From: Rhododendron vialii
Lineage: Eukaryota; Streptophyta; Magnoliopsida; Ericales; Ericaceae
Direction of reading: 5' to 3'
Assembly (NCBI RefSeq): GCF_030253575.1
Contig: NC_080559.1
Span: 9,328,501 to 9,392,500, forward strand
Length of the DNA stretch: 64,000 bases
Of this stretch, positions 1 to 12,552 are shown one piece after another (within the stretch, counting starts at the first letter, position 1; every line of letters starts with the position of its first letter). A program made the position numbers and the translations under genes. A model generated the notes under the pieces. That model saw only the letters and a list, made by a program, of their open reading frames with translations, ran no database searches and was not told where the DNA came from.

Positions 1-407
1 AGGAAAGGATTCTTCTGTAGACCACACCTCTGCCTCCTACTTCGCCAATTTAGAATCACATGTCCTTAACATTAAGATGACTCAACTAACTCACGTATGA
101 AAGAATTCACTTAAAATACCAACCACAGTAGACCGAAGAACCAAAAACAGTGCAAGATGAAGTACAGTATACATTCAGGATGAAGTACAGTATACATTCA
201 TGAGAGTAACTGTTCTTGTACATCAATACCAAGCGAAGGAACCTCGTTTACCATTTGCCCAAAACAAAAAACACATTCAGTACATCCTTTAAATAACTTG
301 TTTTTGCTGTGTAATGATCCAGATCAGGAAATGGATGTAAAGCAGACAATTGTATACAACAAGAGCATAAGATGCAAAACCTGAAAACACATAGGAAACT
401 TTTGCCT
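1..407. other. 3' flank of the thioredoxin-like gene
   Basis: No coding region is visible. It lies immediately downstream, in minus-strand sense, of the stop codon at 408-410 and probably holds the 3' UTR. A 22-base direct repeat (GATGAAGTACAGTATACATT-type) occurs twice in tandem at about 158-201. Confidence 0.5.
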
Positions 408-3400
408 TCAAAGAGTGTATGTTGCTCTTAGATATTCCACTATCTCTGCACTCTCAAACATTTGCACCCCAGTATTTGGATCTTCTAAATAAGGCACCTG
501 TCAAGAGATGCAGTGAAAGTAATACTCTTACTATGCAATACCAAGTGATACAGCAAATAATATCTAGACTGTCATACTTCTGCTCTGTCGCATGGCATGT
601 ACCCATATCTTGAAAGCGAATAAACTTGACTTTTTATATTCAGGGTAATTGATGTGCTCGTTCATGTAAATGGGGTTTGTTCAGGGTAAGAAGGTGCTTA
701 AAAACCAACGTAGACCTTTTAAATTCATTAAATGGGTTACGCATAATTGAACATAGTAAATTCTGCTACTGGAATACATGTGTTCAAAGATCCACAGTAC
801 TGTTTGGAATAGTCTCTAAGAAATAGTTAGTGCTATCCTACTGCAAGTGTGAAGCACAATAGGACACAAAGAAAACATCCATTAAAAAAATGACAACTCC
901 TTGAAGAAATAAAAGGAGAATACCTGGAAATGTCCAGCTTTCTCGTATAAAATCTGTCGTTTTGGGCTGCCACGAGCACAACTGAAACAGAGAAGTTTTT
1001 AAGCAAACGTTTCAAATGCAAACAAACAATATTTTACTGGAAAAAATCCACCAAAAAATTCCAAACTATATTTTAGCGAGAGAAATACCAAAACAGCATA
1101 TTAGCTATTGGAGCAAGGCAATAACACAAGCAGCTCATCAATTGGTTACAATATACCTAGTAGTAATCTCCCCGTAGACAATCCACTCTAGTTATTTATT
1201 TTCCATTCAATAAAAAACAATATCTGCAACTGATTCAGTTGCATACGAATCTTATTTTGCCCATTTGCTATATTTATCAGCATGGTTTTTGCCAGTGAGG
1301 TCGCAGGATGTCTTTTCTCATCGCCTGACTAGCTACATTCTTCACTATCATCCTCTTCTCTATGACTGCTTTCAATACCCAAGGATCTACATTTCTTTTG
1401 GTGTCTCATTTTGGTTCACAAACATAAAGTTAGTGTCAAAAAGGTTTTTGCAAGTGAATGGAAATAATTGGATGCAACTACTAAAGCCTATATAAGTGAT
1501 TGAAATGATTGTGCAAGTGCCCTTCATTTTTATTATGCTAAAAGCGAATATTCTATAGAATATATCTCACAAATGTAAGTGGATACTAAGCAAGTGCGTG
1601 TAAGCCATTTAACACATCTCATGTATTGCAACATTCACATACACCTCCACCATCCCATGCCAGATTTCCGAAATCAAAAGAGGGCATTCACTAAGTTTAC
1701 TCAAAACCTTCAAATCCCAAAAGGGGTTTTCAAGGGTTACCCACGTCCCCCTACCTTCAAAATCATCATGTACATACACGTAGAATTTTCTTAATTCTCC
1801 CCAAAACCAACCAATCTCAATCAACAACTAACACAACTGAAGAATAGCTCCAATGAGCATCCGAATAAGACTCTACATGAGACACGTGCAATTATGGGAA
1901 GGTAATACGTGTACTTAATTATCATAGGTTAGTAAGGAATATACAGCCAGATGAAGTCTAGCTAGCCGATCTAACAGAGGTAGCCACACGCTACAAAGAG
2001 GTAACCGGAGCTCACTTTCCACTCACACAAGGTTTAGAACACCCATGCATGAGTGAATCAAGATAGAGGAAATTAGTACGAAGTCTAGATTTCTCACTCA
2101 TCAACCTTGGCTGTTAAAAGGCCGTTGGGTGTGTTTATAGCCCAAGCATAAAGTACTTGTAAAGGCAAAAATTCTAAATCCAGAACAGATTGGTGGACCA
2201 AAGTTTTCATCTTGGTCGACTAAGAAGCCAGTTGAGTGAACATTCTTTCAAGTTGACAAGCCAAGCGTTCTAGTTTAAGGGACATATGACATAAACATTG
2301 TTGGTTGGCCAAGTATCTGGTCTGGTCGACTTGTAGACCAAGACAGAAAAAACTTCCGCTCAACCACCGAGGCGCTGCAGTTCATTAAAACCACAAACCT
2401 ATGGTCAGGTCAACCGTATTGTGGACACAACTTCGAAACTCCAAGCTCTACTAGGCGTGCCAATCTCCTTGCCCAAGCTCTCTGATGAAGAGGAAGCTGC
2501 TTCCAAAGGAATACTTGTCCAAAGCTTGACAGCCTTCTTCCTTGACCATCTGTGCTATCTTCTTGCTGCAATTGACGCTTCCACTAATCACTCTGAAGTG
2601 TAGTGATGCAAATTCCAAAAGACAAAAGATCCACGAGCGTCACTGGGTATGAACAAACTCGTCCCAGTAGCTTTACCTTGCGGATGTAGACCAACTACTC
2701 CTAATAGCTCTAGCATAAGGAATAACAAAAGTCATGAAACTGTCTACCTATGCTACTACCCCTAGCACTACAATTTTAGGTCTACAAATCTGTTAAAGCA
2801 TCCAACTCAAAATCAATTGGCAATGAGGGGAGAGGCCGCCCAGGCTCATATATGAGTTTTTGAGGAGAAAATAACCAATGACAAATTCTGAGATCCCCCC
2901 CACCCAACGGCACGTGTGACCCCCCGACTCACACATGTAGAGGTCAACAAAGGATCCGGAACATACGAATCACAATGAAACAAAGTGCAACTATGGCACA
3001 AACAAAGGGGAAAAAAGCCTCTGAAAAGCTATGATACCATGTTAAAGCATCCAACTCAAAACCAATTGGCAATAAGGCGAGAGGCTGCCCAGGCTCATAT
3101 ACTGGTTTTCGAGATGATAATAACCAATGTAGGACAAATTCCAACGACATCCAATCATATGAAAAAACATCAAACAAGACAGCAATATTGGACTTTACCT
3201 TCGAAGTAAGTGTGGCAGCTCTAACTCTACAAGTACTTCACGTACAATCTTGCAAAATGGAGATGGCTGAAAAGAAAGTTAAATTATTACAGTTACGCAG
3301 ATGACATTGCATTTAAATTGTCCCGCCGAAAGATGGGAAAACATGAACTGCTGAAGTGCAAACATCTGATATACAATCAGTAACCCAGTCTAACCTCATA

Positions 3401-5903
3401 TGCCCATACTTCAAGAGGTTTGGGTGGTAGTTTTGATGGAGTATAAGAAGACCCCTACAGGAATCACAAGATGAGCGTGAAAGCAAGCTTGTAATCTTGG
3501 TAGAAAGTACAATAAAAATAAAAGCGAAGTAAATTGGACTGTTTTTTGAAACAAAATGTAAATCCCTGCTTTAGGCACCCAAACAAAGGGGTCTTTTCAA
3601 GATTTTTGAAACACTTCCAAAGTGAATGTAGTAAGAAGTTCAAAAACCATTATACCTTTCCCATGCGACCAATCATGGCAAATCCTTCTGTCAAAGTCTG
3701 CAATAGAACAAGTCAGGAAGATCTTCATTTTATGCCTTGACAGTGTCGTGGTTATCAAAACTAATAAAGGGGGAGACTAATACTAACCGTCAGTAGACCA
3801 AGTGACAACATGAAAGGGACATTTCCATCACCTACACAAAAGAAGGCCATGTAAGGGATGCAGGAAGTGTTCAATGAATTCGGAAAATGAGTTAGTATGG
3901 GAACTTGTTGAAGTCTATTAGTTACAAAAACGTGCATTTCCAGAACCGAGACAAAAGATTACTAGAAATGATTGTCATTAACTTGGAAGCTAATTTATGA
4001 GTGTACAAGATGAACATAACTAACCAAACCAGGAAAATTTGGGAACACTTTCTTAAACTTCTAAAGAGGTTGCTCCCCCGCTCTAGAGACTTGTTTGGAT
4101 CATAATTTAAAAGAAGGCATTCTCAGGAGATCAGTTTGCAACAAACAAATTCAATTACAATACCCACCCTCCTCCACAGAAATGATCAGCAAAATGATTT
4201 TTTTTTTTTTTAAATACATGGAACCCACACTGGCATAGCTGCACATACCATATTTCCCAACCAAATATTTAATTATGTCATCTGACTCATACATTGCAAC
4301 TCTGGTGTTTGGATCCACCTGCAGTAGCGAAAAAAAGAATGACTGCAAGAACTTATATCACATGTCAATAAACCCGTTAACGAATACAAGATTACAAGCA
4401 TAGCATCATATAAAATAAAGAATTGAGGAGGAATAAAAATGAAGAAGCTATCCAAAATTAAAGAATTTTTATTGGCCAAATAACGTGCAAGTTTATTGCA
4501 ACTAAGAAGCCTGCTGGTCAACAAAGCAGTTAAATTATTCGCGATTTGCAATGGACAGAAAGATGACTAAATTTTCATCTAAACCCAAAGGCCCAAAACT
4601 CAGCGGAATTGGCATCTTAAAGAGTAGGAAGCTTAAGTTTTTATCTAATTATCCAGACCCTCCCGCCCCTCTCTCACAATAAACTAGTTACAAAATTATC
4701 ATGCATCAGCAACAAGGAGATGCATACATGTAAAATCATCGACGAGCTCTCCATTTACTGACTCTGCACCCAGAAAATGCTATATGCCCCTTAGTACGAC
4801 TTCCTTCTTCACTAGTCAATCTTCTCTCCATTCAAAATTAGTCAATCTATAATTAGGATAATAATTTTGCATTTACCATCTTAAGGAGCACCTATACCAG
4901 AAAACTCTACAGCCTAACCCAAGCTTCATAAACAAGTGTGAATTTATTAAGATTCAACATCGGTCCGTCTATAATTAGGATAATAATTATTCACTACCAA
5001 CTTACAGGAGCACTTTTACCAGAAACTATACGCCCAAACCTAAGCTCATACAACTGTGAACTCATTAAGATCAACCCTTTTTAAGTACTGGAAAATTTAT
5101 AATTGGAGTGAGAGAGAAGTAGTACGTCTTTAGATGCATGCATTGGATATTGTGCATTTTGGGCGATCCTCTCTAGCAGAGAAGCACCCTCCATCCATTT
5201 CTCTTTCCCATTTGCCCGAAATGTGCAGGGCAGTGGGCCACATCTGTTTGGTCACAAAGGCAAAGAAGCGTCCTATTGCTAGCCCAAATGGTGCTTAGAG
5301 ATGGGATGCATAGTGTGAGTTAAATATCAGACAGACCATGGTGGAACCAGAAATTAGAAATATAACAAGAATGGAAAATTACTAAACCTTCCATGTTATT
5401 CAGCAAAATTATCCAAGCACACACATTCCTTGCACTGTATAGTAGTATTCCATTTTTTTTTTTCCTTCGTTACGCACACAAAGCCAATTGGAAAATGATA
5501 AAGGAGAGGAAAAAAAGAATCTTGCCAAACCATGTAAGGGAACTGCTGTTTTCCACCCATCTGACCAACTTTTGGACGGAAATTTGGACCATTTCTTGGG
5601 CATGGATAAAATAGGACATCAAGATCCAATACTGCAACAATTTCCCTGACCTGTATAGATCAAAGTGCCACTAACAGGTAAGAGCGCAAAGCATGTAACC
5701 TTGGCCACCAAACAGAAATCAACTGCAAAGACAGCTTCCAAGATGGACCCTGATGTCCTATCTCAAAATAGAAAAAGGTAGAAAGATGATAAAGCCCCAA
5801 AGCTATGTAGCACGGACACAGATACGGACACGGATAAGGACACGGGACACGGCAATTCTAAAAAATTGGGGATACGGACACGGCGGGGGACACACCACGT
5901 GTA

Positions 5904-5977
<74 letters not shown>

Positions 5978-8777
5978 CATATATACATATATACATATAT
6001 TTTTTCTTTTCTTCCACTGTTGATGGAAACATGTCCTATATGAATGTATAAGATTACCATGGTCCAAATAAATGCATAATTACAATTTAACCCAAATATT
6101 TTTGAATAATTTCATATTAACCCCTCAAAATTAAAAATATATATGACATTTTGACCCTCAGCCGTGTCCCCGGCGTGTCCCCCATCAAAAAATAATAAAA
6201 ATTATTGGACACGCCAATACGTATTTGGGCGTGTCCCCGCCGTGTCCCCGTGTCCAATACGTGGACACGGCGCCCTTTTGGAGTGTCGGTGCTACATAGC
6301 CCCAAAGTACTCTGCTATTGCAGCCATTAGATCAGTTCCAGAGCTAAAATTAAACGAGTAAATCACCATGATTTTTAATTATGTCCCTTTAAACGTAATA
6401 CATCTGAGAGACCAACTCATAGCGAAGTCTTGTCTCTGGTGTTCATTTAAACTAGGACATAATGCCCATGATTCAACTCAACATGAAATACGTGGAAAAA
6501 AGAAAAGAAAAGAGAAAAGGGAATTCAAACATATAGTTGTAATGTTGCACGGAAAAAGACAATGGAAATCCCACAGGATGGTCGTTACCTTCCGACAAAA
6601 TGGGCAGCTGAATTCCACGAGTACCATGATTATCCATATGGGGAGAAAGCAACACAAGCTATCAGTCTTAACCATCAATTAAATGTATGAATAGTTATGG
6701 GAGAAAATACAGAAGAGAACTAAAAGCCAGAACATTTTAAAAACCAAAGCATCCGCATGAACTAGCCTACCAGTACCCAATAGAGAAGAAAATGATATTA
6801 ATAAAAGTACCTTTCAAACTCATATATCTCAATAGGCTTCTCTGGGCGAGGACCTAATTTTGAAGTCTCTTTCAACTTGAAACCTGTTCAAGCAACTTAA
6901 CTTGTAATTAAACAAAAGAAACACTCCTTTTTGAGAAATTATCTGTAAAATAATTAAGGAAAAAGAAAAATATCAGTGGGAACTTTCACAGTGGCGAAAT
7001 TATCAAGATTTGGAACATCCCCTTTTGCGGTAACATGTATCCATGAAAAAATTGTTTAAAGCTGGAGAAAGCCAAAACTGCTCAAAAAGCAAGCAGAAAA
7101 ATGATTTAAAATACTGGCTCAGGTTTCAAACTTCCAAAATGACATGGAAGTAACTCTGGGTTACTTCCATCGTAACTCTGGGTTACATGACACGAAAGTA
7201 ACAAGAAGAATTGTCAGCTACCAGCAATTTCAAGTGCATACTTGTCAGGTGGGATCTCGTTCTTTGCCACTAGAGATCCTGAATACCTGCCAAAAGTTTT
7301 AAGAAATTTCAGCAAGCCCAGAAGATTTCACAGTCAAGCTTATAAAAAATGTGGTAAGCGGTAACAAATAAATCTCCTGCAACCTAAGTTAAACATAAGG
7401 TGTGATACTGATGTATAAAGCATCTTTTGTGGGTCTGGGGAAGTTAGAAATTCTAAAAGCATCTAACTTCTATTCCTGATGCTCGGTATGGCCTGGTGTC
7501 AAATTATCAACTCCTTTGCATATGAACTTCCTATCATTAGTGGGAATAGATTACTTATAACCACTTAATATTCAGCAACCACCAGTTTGTTTAATGATTT
7601 AATGTATTGTGGGCTAGAAGGAATTCTACACGCCCTGCCACTAGGACCTATACAAAAAGACAACACATCTCTCCAACTAGATCATGTTCTATCAGGAGTA
7701 TTACTTTAAATCTTCAGATATATGAGCAATAAATGCTAACGTCTTCATAACAAGCAGAATTAAATCTTGTCAATAAGCTACAACATCAGTACAACAACAT
7801 GAGTCCAATTGGGTACAGTGGGGCATTTAGGAGCTTCAAGTTGGTACGTCTCGCTCCAATTAAGATAATGACATTCTCTAAATTGCCTGCAAGAATACTT
7901 TCATAGAGAACTCTAAATCCAACAACAGCCCAAATCTCCACATATCAGATCATGAGCAGAACTAGCCACGAACTGTAGCACAAACTTATCATCTTTAGGC
8001 TCATATTGTCTCCCTAGAAGCAGAAGCTGCCTTAGTTTTATCCAGGTAAATCGAACGTGACCAATGCATGTAATCTGTAGGTAACAACAACATTTGCCTC
8101 TTGCAGGGTGAAGAGACTATATTTTTTGGTTTTTCTGTTTATGCGTACGGCTTAACCATTTGCCGTTGCACGCGAAATGTCAGCTCTCCAATGATGAGCT
8201 ACCAGCCTGCCACATTGGCATCTGATCTGTGTCATGTACCAACCAGAGAACACAATCAAGCCTGCAGTGGAGTGTGGATATTCAGATCCTGTTGTATAGA
8301 CGAAGCCATATAAAAACATCCATCATACCTTTCTCAACCCCCTGAAGGAATCTCCATCTGGCAAGCTGGAAGATCAAGTAAATTGATCCCGAGAACTAAA
8401 ATTTAGACTACATCGCATCAGGTACATTTTCAATTCCTAAATACAAGATACATTTGAGTTTTCGCTAGCCATACACTTCACATGTTTCTCGCAAGCTCTT
8501 CGCATTGCAATTCCTATGGAGTCAACAAAACCATCTCTGTCTTACCATAGGTGTAGAAAGAGTACACCATGCTGCGTCTGGACTGGGAGCTGGTTTGAAA
8601 AAGGTTCCAACAATAATACTTGTACCCATATAATTGTATGAGTTGCTAATGCCAATCCCTAATGGAATTTTAAGTATGGACTCGGTCTCTGCCCAGTGCT
8701 CATCAGACCGTCTTCACAGGTAGAAGTGTAATCTCCGTTTCACTACATAGACCAACTTCTCACTTGGGGTTCTAAAA

Positions 8778-8826
<49 letters not shown>

Positions 8827-10428
8827 CTTATTACTCCTAAAACCTCCCTCTAAAACCTATACCAAACAAACCATAGGATTTTCTTGAAAAGTCATTCAAT
8901 GTTTTCTGTCCTGATGCATCAGAACAGATACTTTTTTTTTTTTAATCTTTTTTAACTATCATCACAATTTGTCAGTAGTTTGAAGCGAACTTCAATATAC
9001 AATATTTTCTACATCAATCTTCCGGTGGTTCTTTTCACACAACAAGAAAAGTTTTGATATTAATCTGGAAGTTCTTCTCAGATATAAGGAAATGATTCAG
9101 TTCCAGAGCCAAAAATCGTAGTTCTTGAACAAGCAATCAAAATGATTCTGGAGCCCCCTTAGGATTCGGTATTATTCATCCAATGAACATAGTACACCAG
9201 ATATTTTTGTGACGAGCTCTAGTATGATCAGATTCTCTTGTAAAATATGAACACAAAATCCCTCTAGAGCCCAAACCTCCATTTCTCCTCGTACAGTAGC
9301 ATACTTTCTTGATTGGTGGGCTATGATCTGACAATGTAGCAACTAGATTCATGTCTATGCTTTAACGGGGTAACCCTCCTGCAAATATATTCACTCTTCT
9401 TCGATAAAATAATTTACACATGCTTTACCTTTGGGCCATTGGATAAGAGACATCTAAATGGAAATAGAAGCCAACTAATTATTCCTCGTAAATACTCAAA
9501 CTAACGCAAATTTTCAGGTTAGTGATGGAAGAAAAGCAATCACCACCATGGTAGGATATGGTTTTTAAAAACAGAATGTGCTTGAAATAAGTATCGATTC
9601 GCAGCATATGGTTTTTAAAGTTTGTACGCCCAATATAAAATATCATAGATAACATACTATAGCTCTAAAAGAAGCCCAATCTAAATCCCCACAAAAAAAG
9701 AAAAAAAAAAAGAAAAAGAAAAGAGACCACCTTTAGGATTTTAATTAAGAACGCTAAGCATAACAATTGTACCATTGTACATAAGTTTCAGCGATACATT
9801 AGCTGAACATATTCTCATTTACCCTGAAAAACCCTTAAGGAAACTGCTATTAATCCAATTAAGCAAAAAATTACTTGGTATTGCTAGTCTTCCAACCAAG
9901 TATATCGTAAATTTGGGAAAACTCTAAACTAAAGAGACATTAGCACCCCTGGGGCACCGCCAAGTGTTGCGCAGCCCCGGGGCACTGAATTAATTTTTCC
10001 TAAACTAAAAGATCAAATTAGAAATTCCATTGAATTAAAAAATAAGTCTACAACCGTTAACCACAGATACTTACCCAAAAAAAACAAACCATTAACCATA
10101 GATAACAATAAAAGGATGTAGTGGTAAATTCATACCCAGAAACAAGAGCACCAGTGCCAAGGCGAAAGAAGAGAGCGAGAGCGGCCCCCATGATGTCGAG
10201 AATCTTATCGGGCCTCACCGAGAACCGCTTCGGCTGCGGCGGCTTGAAATTGGGTGGAGCCGAAAACCTTAATTTCGATTCCTCTTCTTCTTTTGTGCTC
10301 ACAGCAGCCAAAGGCGTTTCCGAGACTTCCGCCGATGATCTAATCGAAAATCTGGTCGTTTTTGGGTGTCTTCGAATTGGAATCGGCCGGAAAATTGGAG
10401 GTGGTGCGAGGTTCAGGACTCCGGCCAT
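408..10428 (-). CDS. Plastid-targeted protein with two GST_N/thioredoxin-like domains
   Basis: Twelve exons join into a 333-residue protein: 10428-10136, 7286-7222, 6883-6811, 6607-6589, 5650-5531, 4318-4249, 3831-3788, 3697-3656, 3454-3395, 3266-3199, 981-924 and 497-408. All junctions are GT-AG and keep frame. Residues 1 to about 70 are rich in Ser, Pro and Arg, like a plastid transit peptide. A short hydrophobic stretch (about 85-97, [18 protein letters not shown]) follows. Domain 1 carries CPFC, then [21 protein letters not shown] and [10 protein letters not shown]. Domain 2 carries SPFCK, then [23 protein letters not shown] and [10 protein letters not shown], ending at the stop. The family is the plant glutathione S-transferase N-terminal-like thioredoxin-fold proteins; Arabidopsis At5g03880 is the closest I recall. 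A redox role is inferred from the CPFC motif; the substrate is unknown. The second motif lacks its first cysteine. Intron 1 (2.8 kb) and intron 10 (2.2 kb) are unusually long. Confidence 0.93.
2100..2790. other. Intron 10 sequence, unclassified repeat-like
   Basis: This part of intron 10 has recurring GGTCGAC/TTGGTC words and a 60-codon open frame (2421-2603) with no recognisable product. It may be an old transposon fragment, but no terminal repeats were seen. Confidence 0.25.
2791..3149 (-). mobile_element. TRIM-like miniature LTR retrotransposon in intron 10
   Basis: Two direct repeats of about 105 bases start with TGTTAAAGCATCCAACTCAA at 2791 and 3040. The second is preceded by TGATACCA (3032-3039), the reverse complement of the usual initiator-Met tRNA primer-binding site TGGTATCA. 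About 140 bases with no ORF lie between them. This arrangement fits a terminal-repeat retrotransposon in miniature on the minus strand. The right end is uncertain and I found no clean target-site duplication. It sits about 50 bp from the exon 10 splice donor. Confidence 0.5.
5803..6299. mobile_element. hAT-like MITE in intron 4, with 8-bp target-site duplication
   Basis: The ends are inverted repeats, CTATGTAGCAC(G)GACAC on the left and GTGTCGGTGCTACATAG on the right. Perfect 8-bp duplications CCCCAAAG flank them (5795-5802 and 6300-6307). The 497-bp body has no ORF, has many GGACACGG/CCGTGTCC words near both ends, and contains a (TAAA)n(TA)n microsatellite. An 8-bp duplication is typical of hAT elements. 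Confidence 0.8.
5903..5990. repeat. (TAAA)n followed by (TA)n microsatellite
   Basis: TAAA repeats run from about 5903 to 5934, then uninterrupted TA repeats to about 5972, then imperfect ATAC/ATAT words. It lies inside the intron 4 MITE. Confidence 0.9.
6589..6607 (-). other. 19-nt micro-exon (exon 4) encoding the CPFC motif
   Basis: The minus strand reads ...TTCAG, then CTGCCCATTTTGTCGGAAG, then GTAACG. The 19 bases complete a serine codon split with exon 3 and encode CPFCRK, the likely redox centre of domain 1. It is too short for ORF detection and is supported by exact frame continuity with exons 3 and 5. Confidence 0.88.
8780..8824. repeat. (CT)n microsatellite in intron 1
   Basis: About 22 uninterrupted CT units lie in the 2.8-kb first intron of the thioredoxin-like gene. 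Confidence 0.95.
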
Positions 10429-10433
10429 TGGCG

Positions 10434-10460
10434 GAGAGAGAGAGAGAGAGAGAGAGAGAG
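10434..10460. repeat. (GA)n microsatellite in the 5' leader of the thioredoxin-like gene
   Basis: In gene sense (minus) this is a CT tract that ends only five bases before the ATG at 10428, so it is in the 5' UTR. CT-rich leaders are common in plant genes. Confidence 0.85.
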
Positions 10461-11990
10461 TATAGGTGGCTGTGTGTAGAATCTGAAGTGAATTTGTGTG
10501 TGGGTGTAGAGATACATGCGAGGGGTCGAAAATACGACAGGTAATATGGTTAAGACGGTTATGACCGACAATATATTGTAGGAATTTAGCTCACATCTGT
10601 GTCGAAAATTTCGATGCCTTTAATGGATTAGTAGGTCCGTTGAATTTAAAACATAAAAAAATACAGTTTAATGATCGAAAAACCTCTCGTCACAAACTCT
10701 AATGGATTAGTAAATCGGCACAGACGTAAGGAATTATCAAGATAAAGGAAATCCGACCCAAAAGGACTGGTTGGTCCATTACGTTTTTTTTTTTTTTTGG
10801 GGTGGGGGGGGGGGTGTGGGTGGGTGTGGCTTATATTGGTGATTGAAACATTTTCTAGTTTTACGAGTACTTCGAAACCACGAAGCATGTCAAGAATCGT
10901 GTTAATCAAATATTGTTTTACATGATTTTGGAATAAATTTATATTGAAGGATAAAAAGTTTCAATAATAGATTGGAACTCATTCTTTCAAGATATTTAGG
11001 TTCTGAAATTCTATAAATCGATATTTGATCAATGTGATTTTTGACGTGATTGAAGTTCTTCACAAGCTCTAAAATGTGAATCACATTGATCATTAAGTGG
11101 GTCGGGATTCGGGAAGGGATCATAACAAGCTGAAATTGTATCGTCGAGTTCGTTAAGTAAACTAGAGAAGATCTATCTCTATGTGCCATTTATTTATTCA
11201 CTTTGTCCCATTTTGATTCTCCGCATCCACATTTTTTATCAACTAGCGTGCATGGTATTACATAATCTTTTACAATTGACAAAATCTTAGAAAAAATTGA
11301 TATAATAAGCGATGCAAAGTGAAATTCCACTAACTAAAAAATCAGCAAGTGACAAAAAAGAAGAAGTTGGACTAAACTTTATCTCTTACCGATAAAATAC
11401 CTGGAGTTGTCGCTACTTACCTTCTCAAACAACCACGATTTGAAAATAAAATTAAACTTGTTGAGAACTAAAGTCAAGCTTGATTCGGAGTAGTGAACTT
11501 TGCGTTGACTTTTGATATTGAGCGGTTCGGATCATTCAAATTTGATCGGAAAAGGAGAAGTCCTTAGCTTAACTCAATAAGAGATCCCTTATTGGAAGGA
11601 GACTGTATATATATAGAGTTTCCATTTAGAGATTCTTAACTTGCTAAGTTAAGAACCTCATGAGTTTGACATTGTTTCCGATCAAATTTTGATGATCTGA
11701 ATCGTTCAATTTGTTTAAAACGTGATTTTAAGGGTACTCGTCTTTAATTTAACTCAATAAGGGATCCCATATTGGAAGGGGTACCGTTTAGTTTGTTTCT
11801 CTTTTCTAGATTTATAGATGGGTTTTTTGTACTCGGACAATTGGGCTAGAGTCCAAAGGAGTGGCCCAATAAGGGGTTTAGCCCACCCTAAGTTTTTGAA
11901 TGGTGTTCGGTCCATTAACGCATGTTTTTTAGAGGCTACGGTTCATGAAATGGTAAAATACCCTCATAAAAAAAATCCAGCCACATCATT
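10461..11990. other. Intergenic region without a recognised gene
   Basis: It should contain the promoter of the minus-strand gene ending at 10428, but no clear TATA box was identified. A T-tract then G-rich run lies at about 10785-10828. Two diverged copies of a segment containing TAACTCAATAAG(A/G)GATCCC occur near 11570 and 11750, suggesting an old duplication. No protein-coding signal was found. Confidence 0.4.
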
Positions 11991-11992
11991 GT

Positions 11993-12112
11993 CGGAAAAT
12001 TGGTCGACGTCGGAAAGTTCCAGCCACATCATCGTTGGAAAATTGGTCGGCGTCGGAAAGTTGGCCGGAAAATTGGTCAGCATCGGAAAATTGGCCGGAA
12101 ATTGCTGCTGCT
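11993..12112. repeat. Short-period minisatellite (GGAAAATTGGTCGGCGTC-like)
   Basis: Units of about 15-18 bases built on (C)GGAAAATTGG(T/C)C(G)GC repeat five or six times with substitutions. The coding potential on either strand looks like a by-product of the repeat. Confidence 0.7.
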
Positions 12113-12237
12113 GATAGTCCGCCGGAAGTTGCCGCGACTGAAAGTCACTCGCAACGGCACCGGAGTTGGTCGCCGACGACCAACGTCGGCCTTTGTGACC
12201 GGAGATAGGGAAGAAGATGTTGACCGACCAAGATGTT

Positions 12238-12505
12238 GGCATAACACAGAGTCCAGATTTCATAGATAATCATATATGTCTGTACTGTTGGCAAGATACA
12301 GAAAACAAATATGGATATATAGCATTACTTGTTGATTTTATTGGCATAACACGAAGTTCAGATTTTCATAGATAACTATATTTGTCTGAGTTGTTGGCAA
12401 GATAAAGAGAACAGATTTGGACATATAGCATTATCTGGTGATGTTATTGGCATAACACATAGTCCAAATTTTCATAGATAAAATCATATATGTCTGCGTT
12501 GTCAC
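12238..12505. repeat. Tandem repeat, period about 106 bp, 2.5 copies
   Basis: GGCATAACAC starts at 12238, 12343 and 12449. Each is followed by a similar segment with CATAGATAA, TTGGCAAGATA and ATATAGCATTA. The third copy is partial. Confidence 0.8.
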
Positions 12506-12552
12506 CATTATTTTAATTTTTTGTTTTTATCAAAAAGTAGTCACCATCTTAT

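Noticed and set aside
2421-2603. Short plus-strand open frame inside intron 10 of the thioredoxin-like gene
   Set aside because: It resembles no protein family on either strand and lies in repeat-like intron sequence.
5763-6067. Three minus-strand frames with long Tyr-Ile repeats
   Set aside because: They are translations of the (TA)n microsatellite inside the MITE.
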